NCBI GenBank assembly: GCA_964603905.1
Contig: CAZRWH010000014.1
Location: 1 to 30,870 of the forward strand
Direction: 5' to 3'
Length of the DNA stretch: 30,870 nt
DNA from: CAZRWH01 sp964603905
Lineage (GTDB): Bacteria > Patescibacteriota > Gracilibacteria > UBA1369 > UBA12470
Shown here one piece after another: positions 8,354-15,404 of this stretch. The notes below the pieces were generated by a model. It worked only from the letters and a program-made list of their open reading frames with translations, was not told the origin of the DNA and made no database searches. Numbering within the stretch: position 1 is the stretch's first letter; the number at the start of each line of letters is the position of its first letter. Made by a program: the position numbers and the translations under genes.

Positions 8354-8376
8354 AAGAAGCTTTGCTGAGGCTTCTT
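8354..8376 (+). other. 5' UTR stem-loop
   Basis: AAGAAGC, a 9-nt loop, then GCTTCTT, lying at the predicted transcript start about 20 nt before the ATG. No U-run follows, so it is not a terminator. It could protect the 5' end of an abundant mRNA. Confidence 0.45.
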
Positions 8377-8396
8377 CTTAAATAAAACCCCAAAAC

Positions 8397-8981
8397 ATGA
8401 AAAACAAAAAAATGACAGCAATCGTAATTGCTACTGCACTCGTTGCAAATGCTTTTCTTCTTGGATTAGCTCATGCTGACGACACAACATCTCAAGTTGA
8501 GATCACTGGAGGAACTATCACTATGGTAGTGCCTACAACTATGAACTTTGCAGCTCAAGATACAAGTGCTGCTGACCAAGACCTTGCAGTGGTTAAATCT
8601 CCAACAGCTTTCCAAATTCAAGATCTAACATCTGACGGAAGTACGTTTGATGTTTACGTAAATATGGAAGGTGGATTTACTGACTGGTCAACAGGTCAAA
8701 CAATACCACTAGGAGCATCTGATGCTAACGTTGCATTGGATATTGATGCAGCAGATCTAGGATGGCTAGACCTTGGTGAGTCAGGGCTATGTGCATCTGC
8801 AGGTATGACCCTTCAGGCGGCTGTAGGATTAGATACTACAGGTCAACAAGTAGTTGTTTCAGGGGATACAACATCAAGAGCTGTAAACTGTGGAGCTCAG
8901 CCTAAATTTAACATCACAGTCCCAGGTGGTACTTTGGCTGGAACTTACCAATCAACAATAACTTGGACTCTAACGACTTAG
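8397..8981 (+). CDS. secreted beta-rich protein, WxL-like; likely abundant surface protein
   Basis: A 194-aa protein with a clear signal peptide (positive start KNKK, hydrophobic 8-24, cleavage probably after AHA at residue 27). The mature part is acidic, rich in Thr/Ser/Ala/Val and low in Lys, as expected of an extracellular beta-sandwich. Two cysteines (about 133 and 167) could form a disulfide. The C-terminal GTYQSTITWTLTT resembles the end of WxL-type and related surface domains, but that is only a resemblance. It is monocistronic, with a near-consensus promoter, a 5' stem-loop and a strong terminator, which suggests high expression. An S-layer, pilin-like or adhesin role is possible; I cannot decide between them. 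Confidence 0.8.
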   Translation: MKNKKMTAIVIATALVANAFLLGLAHADDTTSQVEITGGTITMVVPTTMNFAAQDTSAADQDLAVVKSPTAFQIQDLTSDGSTFDVYVNMEGGFTDWSTGQTIPLGASDANVALDIDAADLGWLDLGESGLCASAGMTLQAAVGLDTTGQQVVVSGDTTSRAVNCGAQPKFNITVPGGTLAGTYQSTITWTLTT

Positions 8982-9002
8982 TTTAGAATAAAATAATTTT
9001 AT

Positions 9003-9031
9003 AAAGGGCGTTTCATATGAAGCGCCCTTTT
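9003..9031 (+). terminator. intrinsic terminator after the secreted protein gene
   Basis: Near-perfect palindrome: AAAGGGCGTTTCAT (9003-9016) pairs with ATGAAGCGCCCTTT (9017-9030) with one G-U, ending in TTTT. The A-run on the other side lets it work in both directions. Confidence 0.85.
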
Positions 9032-9050
9032 AAAAATGGCTTACATAAGG

Positions 9051-9056
9051 TAAAAT
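9051..9056 (+). promoter_or_regulatory. -10 box close to the start of the first HExxH lipoprotein
   Basis: TAAAAT preceded by GG, ending 8 nt before the ATG at 9065. The -35 is poor (TTTTAA region). If real, the transcript has only about two untranslated bases. Confidence 0.4.
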
Positions 9057-9064
9057 CCTGAGCC

Positions 9065-10504
9065 ATGCTAGAAACAAACTCAAAATCCGGGAATATACTA
9101 AAAGTTGCTACAATGCTAGCTCTGATTCCAGCATGTCGTAATCAAGGGGAGTATTGCGGAGCACCTGATTTGGATAACCAAACTTCTCTATCAACAGAAT
9201 TAATAGGTAGAAGGCTGCTTGAAACTGTGGATTTGGCAGAAGCGTTATATCCACCAAGCACTTGTAATGTGGACTCATCCAGAGGATTAACAGATGAGAA
9301 ATATGAAGAAAAGTACAGCCCCAAATCAGCAGGTACATACGAGCATTCGACAAACAACATAATCCATAAAGAAAGTGAGCTCGCAAAAGGACTGCAGGAC
9401 GCGTCTTATTTTGCGCAGTCATGGATACATGAAGACGTGCATTCCAGGCAGGAGTCATGGTTGGATGACGATATGGGTTGGGCAAATTTTCAGGAGCAAT
9501 TCTCAGATGTTGAGTTCCATGGTCGATATGTACCTGAGTACGAGGGCCAGGAGTACGATTCTCGATGTATTAGCTATTACGCTTGTCGAAACATTGCAGA
9601 ATTCCACGCAGAAACTATGTCTAGATGGATGACAAAGCCTTTGTCGTTTTTATTTGAAGAAGACCTGAAAGAAGCGCGTGAATCGGCCGAAAAAGTGTTT
9701 GATATGTTAATTGAAGCGGAAGCTCAAATCTCAGAGGTGGAAGATCCGGCAATGTTTGATCATATCCGGACATACGATGGAGAGCTTGAAAAAATGCGCA
9801 TCAGCGATTTGGGAAATCAGACCATCTTCATGTTTTTTGACTCAGAAGGTGAGACGCATCGCCTTTACACAGATAGGCTAGCAAGTATCCAGGAGGGAAG
9901 CATAGCAGATACATATTCAGGTATTGTTCTTTTGGACGGTTCAAAATTAAAAAATATAGATCTGGAAAGTGGAGAAGTAACCGAATTAACAGAATTAGGT
10001 GGTGAAAACGCAACAGGCTATTATGACGGGACTTATTATGTTTTTCCAAAAACATATTCAGGCTACATGGAATACTCAGTATACGAGCAAGGAGCTTTGC
10101 ATACCATAAGTTCAGAAATAGAATCGTTCGGAGGTTCAATTTCATACAGCAATGTAAATCAAGAGAACGGAACGATCGCAATTCACACCGACAGCAGATT
10201 TTTTGTGCTCGATTTAGAAACAGGTGAAGTGCAAGGAAGTGTTTGGGACCTTGGTGTTTTTGAAGTAGAAAAAATTGCATTAACAGAAGAAGATACGATT
10301 TATGCAATATGCACATTCCCAAAAGAAGACGGAACAAAACCAAACATAATTATTGAAGGGATGTCGCAAGATGCAATCATGAAATTGGTTGATCTTGAGG
10401 CCGGCATAAACAGCACGGTCTCGGTTGCCGCTGCACTTGGAAACGATGTGTACATGCAGTATTGGGATGACGATCACGGTCCGATGACAAAGGTGGTGGA
10501 GTAG
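9065..10504 (+). CDS. putative zinc-metalloprotease lipoprotein, HExxH type (copy 1)
   Basis: A 479-aa predicted lipoprotein, not a family I can name. A hydrophobic stretch ends in the lipobox-like LIPAC (Cys24), preceded by a rather polar N-terminus. The N-terminal domain holds HEDVH (His122, Glu123, His126), the zincin HExxH motif. About 50 residues later comes EFHAE (Glu179 to Glu183), which could supply the third ligand as in gluzincins. Between them are DMGW, a HG motif and the YAC cysteine. Residues 230-479 are beta-rich, with repeats such as VLLDGSKLKNIDLESGEV and FVLDLETGEV that recall propeller blades. The next gene is a clear paralogue with the same motif order. Catalytic activity is inferred from motifs only. 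Confidence 0.75.
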   Translation: MLETNSKSGNILKVATMLALIPACRNQGEYCGAPDLDNQTSLSTELIGRRLLETVDLAEALYPPSTCNVDSSRGLTDEKYEEKYSPKSAGTYEHSTNNIIHKESELAKGLQDASYFAQSWIHEDVHSRQESWLDDDMGWANFQEQFSDVEFHGRYVPEYEGQEYDSRCISYYACRNIAEFHAETMSRWMTKPLSFLFEEDLKEARESAEKVFDMLIEAEAQISEVEDPAMFDHIRTYDGELEKMRISDLGNQTIFMFFDSEGETHRLYTDRLASIQEGSIADTYSGIVLLDGSKLKNIDLESGEVTELTELGGENATGYYDGTYYVFPKTYSGYMEYSVYEQGALHTISSEIESFGGSISYSNVNQENGTIAIHTDSRFFVLDLETGEVQGSVWDLGVFEVEKIALTEEDTIYAICTFPKEDGTKPNIIIEGMSQDAIMKLVDLEAGINSTVSVAAALGNDVYMQYWDDDHGPMTKVVE

Positions 10505-10515
10505 GGGCGCTCAGA

Positions 10516-10544
10516 TTGCGCCAGGGGCGCTTTTGTTGTATAAT
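10516..10544 (+). promoter_or_regulatory. promoter of second HExxH lipoprotein (probably leaderless)
   Basis: TTGCGC (10516-10521), exactly 17 bp, perfect TATAAT (10539-10544). The GTG start at 10551 is where transcription should begin, predicting a leaderless mRNA. The -35 lies inside the terminator hairpin of the preceding gene. Confidence 0.65.
10518..10534 (+). terminator. compact terminator after copy 1
   Basis: GCGCC-AGG-GGCGC followed by TTTT. A competing stem, GGCGC (10506-10510) with the same GCGCC (10518-10522), is also possible because GGGGCGC occurs twice (10504-10510 and 10524-10530). Confidence 0.55.
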
Positions 10545-10550
10545 TAAAGA

Positions 10551-12143
10551 GTGAAAACTCCAAACGAAAATCCGAGAATCGGGAAAGGCCTAATGTTCCT
10601 AGCAGGGATGGCTTTGTCTGGTTGTGCAGCAGAACAAGTACCAGGAGAGATGCCACTGGTTTATGACGAAAATGGGACGGAGATAACGGGAGAAATAAGG
10701 GATGACATCCACGAGGCTTTGGAATACGCCGAATCACGATATCCAAATTTTACATGTGGAGTTTCAAGAATAATGATCGTCCCGGAAGAGGATATACACG
10801 ATCATTGTGGTCACGAAGGAATTGAGGTTGGAGGGTGTTTTACGCCTAGGACCAATGAAGTTGTGATCCAGAAAGATGTAGCTGAGCGTATTAATACAGA
10901 CCCTGATAGCAGAGGAACTTTATATCACGAGTTTGCTCACTCGGCACAATACAAAGATCGTAAAGAATGCAAGCAGGATATGGGATACGAAGAGTTCCAA
11001 AAAAGGTTTGAAGACTTGCCATATCACGGTGAATTCACACCTCAAGAAGGAGTAGAATATGACACAGATGAATGTTTAGGTTTTTATGCATGTAAAAACC
11101 CTCAAGAAGCACATGCAGAATGGGTAGGATATTACTTAGCAAACCCATTTATGTTGCTAGGAGATAGTGATTATCATGCGCAACTTGATTTAGCAGAAGA
11201 GACGTTCAGTAAAATCCCAGAAATCGAAGTTAGATCGACAACTCTCGAGGACGAAACAATATGGAATTGGTCATTCAGAAATGTATTCACTGAAATAGAG
11301 GGAAGATTAGCAGTAATTGGATTTGATTATTGGAAATATTTAACAGTTACAGATTCTGAAGGGGAGATAGACTCTTTTGAGTTAGAGGAAACAATAAATC
11401 CATTGAATAATGAGATATTTGAGACAGAACAAGGAGTATTGTATTTCGAAGGTGACTATGAAAGTGGAGAATTAGATGTAAAAGAAATAAATCTAGATAA
11501 TGCAGGAATATCCTCTCTAGGTGCATTGGATTGGTTTCAATATTATCCATACGACGACGAGTATTATCCTTCAGAAGTTCTAGAAGTACATGAAGTTGAT
11601 GGAAAAATAATGTTTTTCCCTCATTTAATTCAGGACGTGCATGGGGATTTGAAGATTCCATACATTGATCGCGAGTCTGGGGATGTGGGGCATATAGAGA
11701 TTGAAGGATTATCATCAGAAAGTTCTTCGGAAGTATTAAGTTACAGTAATGTTGAAAACGGGAAAATATGTGTCGAGAACAGAAATAAATTATATATAGT
11801 TGATCTTTTGAAAGGGGAGCTTGTAAAAGAAGGGATGAATTTATGGCCAAATGCAGGGATTACTAGTATGTCTTTGATGGAAAACGGAGATATATTTGTG
11901 ACAGGTGATATAGGGCTAGTAGGCGAATACGATTTAATGATGTATGTGAATGATCAGTCATATATGCCAAAGCTAGCTGTTACTGACGAAATAGATAGAT
12001 ATGGATGGGCAAGTACCAGCTCTAAAAATGTCGTTATAGACGGGAAGATGTATTACGGTGAGCTTATTTGGACAGCAGATTATAGTGATGTTTTGGGTAT
12101 AAAACCAACTTTAGTAGAGCGCATTGATGAAGATGAGCTATAA
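10551..12143 (+). CDS. putative zinc-metalloprotease lipoprotein, HExxH type (copy 2)
   Basis: A 530-aa paralogue of the preceding gene. I take the GTG at 10551 because it gives a full signal with lipobox ALSGC (Cys25) and sits at the predicted transcription start. The zincin motif is HEFAH (His126, Glu127, His130), with QEAHAE (Glu186 to Glu190) about 60 residues on. Shared with copy 1, in the same order: DMGY, F-E-D-x-x-x-HG, EYD, FYACKN and HAE. Extra cysteines before the motif (Cys69, 86, 96) may form disulfides. The C-terminal 300 residues are beta-rich and acidic, with propeller-like repeats (KLYIVDLLKGEL, PYIDRESGDV). Likely a membrane-anchored surface protease or a binding protein derived from one. 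Local AT content seems higher than in copy 1. Confidence 0.75.
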   Translation: MKTPNENPRIGKGLMFLAGMALSGCAAEQVPGEMPLVYDENGTEITGEIRDDIHEALEYAESRYPNFTCGVSRIMIVPEEDIHDHCGHEGIEVGGCFTPRTNEVVIQKDVAERINTDPDSRGTLYHEFAHSAQYKDRKECKQDMGYEEFQKRFEDLPYHGEFTPQEGVEYDTDECLGFYACKNPQEAHAEWVGYYLANPFMLLGDSDYHAQLDLAEETFSKIPEIEVRSTTLEDETIWNWSFRNVFTEIEGRLAVIGFDYWKYLTVTDSEGEIDSFELEETINPLNNEIFETEQGVLYFEGDYESGELDVKEINLDNAGISSLGALDWFQYYPYDDEYYPSEVLEVHEVDGKIMFFPHLIQDVHGDLKIPYIDRESGDVGHIEIEGLSSESSSEVLSYSNVENGKICVENRNKLYIVDLLKGELVKEGMNLWPNAGITSMSLMENGDIFVTGDIGLVGEYDLMMYVNDQSYMPKLAVTDEIDRYGWASTSSKNVVIDGKMYYGELIWTADYSDVLGIKPTLVERIDEDEL

Positions 12144-12166
12144 TAAGGCCGAAAATAAAAATAAAC

Positions 12167-12186
12167 GTTTTGCTGTAAAGCAAAAC
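12167..12186. other. stem-loop between lipoprotein and SdpI genes
   Basis: GTTTTGC-TGTAAA-GCAAAAC, a 7-bp stem with a 6-nt loop. It has no U-run on the plus strand, while the minus strand has a T-rich tail, so it is a weak candidate for a terminator. It could stabilise the mRNA 3' end. Confidence 0.4.
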
Positions 12187-12192
12187 ACCAAG

Positions 12193-12229
12193 ACTACAAC
12201 TACCACCACCACTACTAACTACTTACTCT
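12193..12229 (+). repeat. G-free ACT/ACC tract abutting the SdpI start codon
   Basis: ACTACAACTACCACCACCAC then CCACTACTAACTACT-type sequence, running straight into the ATG at 12230. There is no G in 37 nt and no Shine-Dalgarno site. It shares a 15-mer with the tract at 5355-5384. Confidence 0.75.
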
Positions 12230-12874
12230 ATGCGCAAATCAGAAATATTCTTGATAGTTTTGACGGTTGCTTCAATCATTGCAGCCTTCTTGCTGTATCC
12301 ACATATGCCAGAGCAGATGGCATCACATTGGAATACAGCAGGAGAAGTTGACGGTTACATGTCACGTTTCTGGGGACTTGCCATGTTTCCAATAATCCTG
12401 ACAGTGTTGTCAGGGCTTTTCATTGCGATACCTCACATGGACCCACTTCAAAAAAACATAAAGAAATTCCGACCTCATTTCGACGGACTAATGATTCTTC
12501 TAAGTCTGTTCTTTGTCATGGTGTTTGCTCAATCAACACTGTGGAACGTTGGGATTGAGATACCGATGAACATTACGATGCCGATTGCAATGGGTATCTT
12601 GTTTTTTTACATAGGAATCTTGCTCGGGAAATCCAAACAAAACTGGTTCGTTGGTATCCGAACTCCATGGACATTAAGTAGCGAATCGGTTTGGGACAAA
12701 ACCCACAAACTTGGAGAAAAACTTTTCAAAGGTATTGGTGTCCTATCTGTTCTAAGCGTAATTTACCCAAGCTACACATTTATTGTTGTTATAGCTCTGA
12801 TAATTATTACGGTCCTGACGCTTTTCATTTACTCATTTCTGGTTTTCAAAAAGGAGGTTAGGCTAAAAAAATAG
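12230..12874 (+). CDS. SdpI-family membrane protein (DUF1648 plus SdpI domain)
   Basis: A 214-aa integral membrane protein with about six hydrophobic segments. The N-terminal DUF1648 signature is visible as YPHMPEQMASHWNTAGEVDG (23-42). The C-terminal SdpI signature is NWFVGIRTPWTLSSESVW. In Bacillus subtilis SdpI confers immunity to the SdpC toxin and senses it, but most homologues are uncharacterised. No sdpA, sdpB or sdpC lies nearby, so an immunity role is not shown here. The start is fixed by the DUF1648 alignment and follows immediately after the ACT-rich leader. A short terminator lies just downstream, so it is probably transcribed alone. Confidence 0.9.
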   Translation: MRKSEIFLIVLTVASIIAAFLLYPHMPEQMASHWNTAGEVDGYMSRFWGLAMFPIILTVLSGLFIAIPHMDPLQKNIKKFRPHFDGLMILLSLFFVMVFAQSTLWNVGIEIPMNITMPIAMGILFFYIGILLGKSKQNWFVGIRTPWTLSSESVWDKTHKLGEKLFKGIGVLSVLSVIYPSYTFIVVIALIIITVLTLFIYSFLVFKKEVRLKK

Positions 12875-12894
12875 AAGGTTCGCAAGCCAGGAAT

Positions 12895-12915
12895 CTTGGA
12901 GAAGCCAAGTTTTTT
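12895..12915 (+). terminator. short intrinsic terminator after the SdpI gene
   Basis: CTTGG-AGAAG-CCAAG followed by six T. The stem is only 5 bp, so efficiency is uncertain. Confidence 0.55.
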
Positions 12916-12953
12916 GGTAGTATTTGGGGTAGTAAAATTTAAAAAAATAAAAA

Positions 12954-13403
12954 ATGGGCAGAGTTATAGATCTTGAAAATGGAACTTACAGCGAAACTGA
13001 TCGTCATGGTACGCTAATACATCTTAGTGGGGCCGATCAAAGCTCTCGGAACATATTGGATGGAATAGAAATGGCTGAGAGAGGAGGGCGAGAAAGGCGC
13101 AATGGGGACGCGATATATGATGATCTGGAAAGAATGGAAGAGGAACTACCTCATATTGTGCGTATGACCATATGCAATAGAGTCGCTGAAGCAGCAAGAA
13201 AAACTGGAGATGACGAGGAAGCAGATTATTGGATGGAGAAAGCAGACGGTGGCGCTCCGGTAGGAGGATTCCGCCCTGTAGTCGCATCCCGCATCGGCCA
13301 ACTTGCAAGAGAAGTTGCAAACGCAGAGGCTGTAAACGACGCACTTTCTGCAGATCATTTCCGCGCAAAGTTAAAAATCATTACGGAAGCATTAGCACAA
13401 TAA
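12954..13403 (+). CDS. hypothetical protein, 149 aa
   Basis: Not recognised. Soluble, acidic and mostly helical by composition, with no signal peptide or membrane segment. Residues 45-110 are rich in Glu/Arg/Ala and may form paired helices; YDDLERMEEELPHIV and RKTGDDEEADYWMEKAD recall TPR-like helical hairpins, but no repeat is clear. The start is preceded by a G-free run, and a weak -10 (TAAAAT, 12933-12938) lies upstream. The next small gene starts 11 bp after its stop, so they likely form a two-gene operon. Confidence 0.7.
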   Translation: MGRVIDLENGTYSETDRHGTLIHLSGADQSSRNILDGIEMAERGGRERRNGDAIYDDLERMEEELPHIVRMTICNRVAEAARKTGDDEEADYWMEKADGGAPVGGFRPVVASRIGQLAREVANAEAVNDALSADHFRAKLKIITEALAQ

Positions 13404-13414
13404 CCAAAATCCAA

Positions 13415-13645
13415 ATGTCTATAAAATTTCCATGCGTTCTAGGAAGAGAAGGATGTCCAGAAGAACATGATCTTAAGGTCGTTAGGGATGGCCACGGTTG
13501 GAAAGGTGTACTTGATGGACACTCTCAAAGAATAGCTCGAAGACGTCCAACGATTTATACGCTTAGTGATACATTTAATAGGCACGACTCTTGTATTTGG
13601 AGAGCACGGCAACGAATCGAAGAATTTTTAGAAGGATTAGAATAA
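13415..13645 (+). CDS. small basic hypothetical protein, 76 aa
   Basis: Not recognised. I chose the ATG at 13415 because it follows the previous stop by 11 bp and has the G-free leader usual here; the open frame extends upstream only by overlapping the previous gene. The product has CVLGREGCPEEH near the N-terminus, plus His and Cys later (NRHDSC), compatible with a small metal-binding site. It ends with a basic/acidic helix. A partner of the upstream 149-aa protein is possible on position alone. Confidence 0.6.
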   Translation: MSIKFPCVLGREGCPEEHDLKVVRDGHGWKGVLDGHSQRIARRRPTIYTLSDTFNRHDSCIWRARQRIEEFLEGLE

Positions 13646-13667
13646 GCAAGTTTAACCTGTTGAGCGA

Positions 13668-13696
13668 TAGACGTTCATGCTTTTTTGTGGTAAAAT
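13668..13696 (+). promoter_or_regulatory. probable promoter for the beta-CASP nuclease gene
   Basis: TAGACG (13668-13673), 17 bp, TAAAAT (13691-13696) preceded by TGTGG, matching the extended -10 at 8340-8350. This gives a leader of about 80 nt holding a heptamer array. Confidence 0.5.
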
Positions 13697-13744
13697 TATA
13701 TAAACGCAAATAAAAAACTAATCTGCGCGAACCGCTCCACAAAC

Positions 13745-13765
13745 TTGCGACTTGTGACTCGCGAC
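13745..13765. repeat. degenerate heptamer array (TTGYGAC type)
   Basis: Three head-to-tail 7-bp units, TTGCGAC, TTGTGAC, TCGCGAC, in the leader of the gene at 13785. Confidence 0.65.
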
Positions 13766-13784
13766 TAAAAAAAACAAAACAAAA

Positions 13785-15179
13785 ATGAAACTAATCTCAT
13801 ACGGAGCAGCTAGGGAAGTTACAGGATCAAAACATATGTTAATTGTCGGTGAGAACAAAATACTTTTTGATTGTGGAATGTTTCATGGGCACAGAGATGA
13901 AGCTGACAAGAAAAACCAGGAATTTGGTTTCGATCCAAAGGAGCTTGATGCAGTAGTTCTTTCTCATGCTCATATCGATCACAGCGGGAATCTTCCGTTG
14001 CTTGTTAAGCAGGGATACAAAGGACCTATATTTTGTACTTCTGCTACCGAGGATCTTTGTAAGCATATGTTGATGGATAGCGCATATATACAGGAGCGAG
14101 AGGTAGAATATTTGAACGAAAAAAAACGCAGAAAAGGAGACGATTTAGTAGAGCCACTTTATACGCAGGAAGATGCAGAAACTGCTCTTGGATATTTTAG
14201 ATCAAAAAAATACAACGAAACATTTGAACCAGTTGAAGGAGTTAAAGTCACGTATCGCGAAGCAGGTCATATTCTTGGAGCCGCAATTGTTGAAATAGAA
14301 GCGACTGAGAATGGGGAGACAAAAAAAATCGTCTTCACAGGAGACCTCGGAAGACGTGACCTACCAGTTTTAAGAGATCCATATCAACCGAAATATGCAG
14401 ATATACTGATAACCGAATCAACATACGGTAACAGATTGCATGAGCCTGTTTTGGAAGCCGAAGAAAAGCTAGCTAAGATCATCAACACAACTATAGGAAA
14501 AGGAGGAAAGCTTATAATCCCTGCATTCGCACTTGGCCGAACTCAGGAGATTGTTTACGCTATACACAAGTTGATGGATGACGGAGAGATAAGGTCAGAT
14601 TTGCCTGTGTTTGTTGATAGTCCTCTTGCTGTGAACGTCACAGAGGTTTTCCGAAAACACAAGGAGTGTTACGACATGGAAACTAGAGAAGCTTTTACTG
14701 ATAATAATAAGGATCCTTTTGGATTTGATAGACTCAAATACATTACAAAAGTTGAGGAATCAAAAGCTCTCAACAATCATCAAGGGCCGTGCATTATAAT
14801 CGCAGCTTCAGGTATGTGTGAGTTCGGAAGAATACTTCATCACCTCAAAAACAACATCGAAAATCATCGAAACACAGTTTTGGTTGTTGGATACATGGCA
14901 GAGCACACATTGGGGCGCAAAATTCTCGAGAAACAACGTGAAGTTAAGATCTTCAGAAAAATTTACAACCTAAATTGTGAAGTAGAAGTTATCGATGCTT
15001 ATTCAGCCCACGCCGATAGATCAGACTTACTTTCTTTTGCAACTCATCTGGACGGACTGAAGCAAGTTTTCATAGTTCACGGTGAAGAAAAAGCACAGAT
15101 GGATTTTCGTGCTGCACTCGAGAAAAATGGAATTCACAACATACAGATTCCGAAACACGGCGAAGAGTTCGAGCTATAA
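13785..15179 (+). CDS. beta-CASP metallo-beta-lactamase RNA nuclease (YSH1/CPSF-like)
   Basis: A 464-aa predicted RNA-processing nuclease of the beta-CASP branch of the metallo-beta-lactamase fold. Zinc-site motifs: HAHIDHSG (His61, His63, Asp65, His66), AGHILGAA, FTGDLG. Beta-CASP motifs: the acidic ITESTYGNR, then IIAASGMCEFGR and DAYSAHADRSDL, with a C-terminal HGE. Length and motif set fit the CPSF/YSH1-like bacterial group more than RNase J, which is about 550 aa with a further C-terminal domain. Members act as endonucleases or 5'-3' exonucleases on RNA; the exact activity cannot be read from the sequence. It stands alone, followed directly by the ilv leader region. Its leader is A-rich and has no Shine-Dalgarno site. 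Confidence 0.92.
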   Translation: MKLISYGAAREVTGSKHMLIVGENKILFDCGMFHGHRDEADKKNQEFGFDPKELDAVVLSHAHIDHSGNLPLLVKQGYKGPIFCTSATEDLCKHMLMDSAYIQEREVEYLNEKKRRKGDDLVEPLYTQEDAETALGYFRSKKYNETFEPVEGVKVTYREAGHILGAAIVEIEATENGETKKIVFTGDLGRRDLPVLRDPYQPKYADILITESTYGNRLHEPVLEAEEKLAKIINTTIGKGGKLIIPAFALGRTQEIVYAIHKLMDDGEIRSDLPVFVDSPLAVNVTEVFRKHKECYDMETREAFTDNNKDPFGFDRLKYITKVEESKALNNHQGPCIIIAASGMCEFGRILHHLKNNIENHRNTVLVVGYMAEHTLGRKILEKQREVKIFRKIYNLNCEVEVIDAYSAHADRSDLLSFATHLDGLKQVFIVHGEEKAQMDFRAALEKNGIHNIQIPKHGEEFEL

Positions 15180-15194
15180 AAACGTTACAAAAAC

Positions 15195-15222
15195 TTGACA
15201 CAACGATTTTTGTGCATAAAAT
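15195..15222 (+). promoter_or_regulatory. promoter of the ilv leader transcript
   Basis: Consensus TTGACA (15195-15200), 16 bp, TAAAAT (15217-15222), 11 nt before the leader-peptide ATG. Confidence 0.75.
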
Positions 15223-15232
15223 AGGGGCAACT

Positions 15233-15301
15233 ATGAATATGCACAAAGCGCACAACCTGGTATCAATCATTTCGATTATTATTATCCTCGCCCTCAGTTA
15301 G
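15233..15301 (+). CDS. ilvL: ilv-type leader peptide, 22 codons, Ile/Leu/Val-rich
   Basis: A short frame that begins MNMHKAHNLV and ends SIIIILALS, with six Ile codons clustered at codons 12-18, plus three Leu and one Val. Unlike most genes in the window it has a Shine-Dalgarno-like AGGGG (15223-15227) five nt before the ATG. Its stop codon lies inside the GTTAGCG segment that can form the antiterminator. Such peptides (ilvL/ilvB leaders) regulate branched-chain amino acid genes by ribosome stalling at scarce cognate tRNAs. The gene symbol is assigned by function, not by sequence identity. Confidence 0.82.
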   Translation: MNMHKAHNLVSIISIIIILALS

Positions 15302-15361
15302 CGTCGCTACTTGCATATGCCAAGACATTAGGAGCCTCGCTAACAAGCGGGGATTTTTTTT
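15237..15361 (+). promoter_or_regulatory. transcription attenuator (1:2, 2:3 and 3:4 pairings)
   Basis: Three alternative pairings are visible. Region 1 (ATATGCA 15237-15243 and AGCG 15247-15250) pairs with CGCT 15305-15308 and TGCATAT 15312-15318. The antiterminator pairs GTTAGCG (15297-15303) with CGCTAAC (15338-15344). The terminator pairs CCTCGC (15335-15340) with GCGGGG (15347-15352) and is followed by eight T. A ribosome that finishes the peptide covers GTTAGCG and permits termination; one stalled at the Ile codons leaves it free and favours read-through. Confidence 0.8.
15335..15361 (+). terminator. attenuator terminator hairpin
   Basis: CCTCGC-TAACAA-GCGGGG (one G-U pair), then A and T8 (15354-15361). 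Its ascending arm overlaps the antiterminator segment CGCTAAC. Confidence 0.8.
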
Positions 15362-15404
15362 GCTCAAATTTTTAAACCCAAAATATACTTAACCGAAAGA
15401 ATCT

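Noticed and set aside
12230..12874. Toxin-immunity (Sdp) locus
   Set aside because: Only the SdpI-type membrane protein is present; neighbours show no SdpA, SdpB or SdpC features.
13229..13414. Longer form of the 76-aa protein with an Arg-rich N-terminus
   Set aside because: It would overlap the upstream gene in another frame; the Arg-rich composition is typical of a shadow frame.
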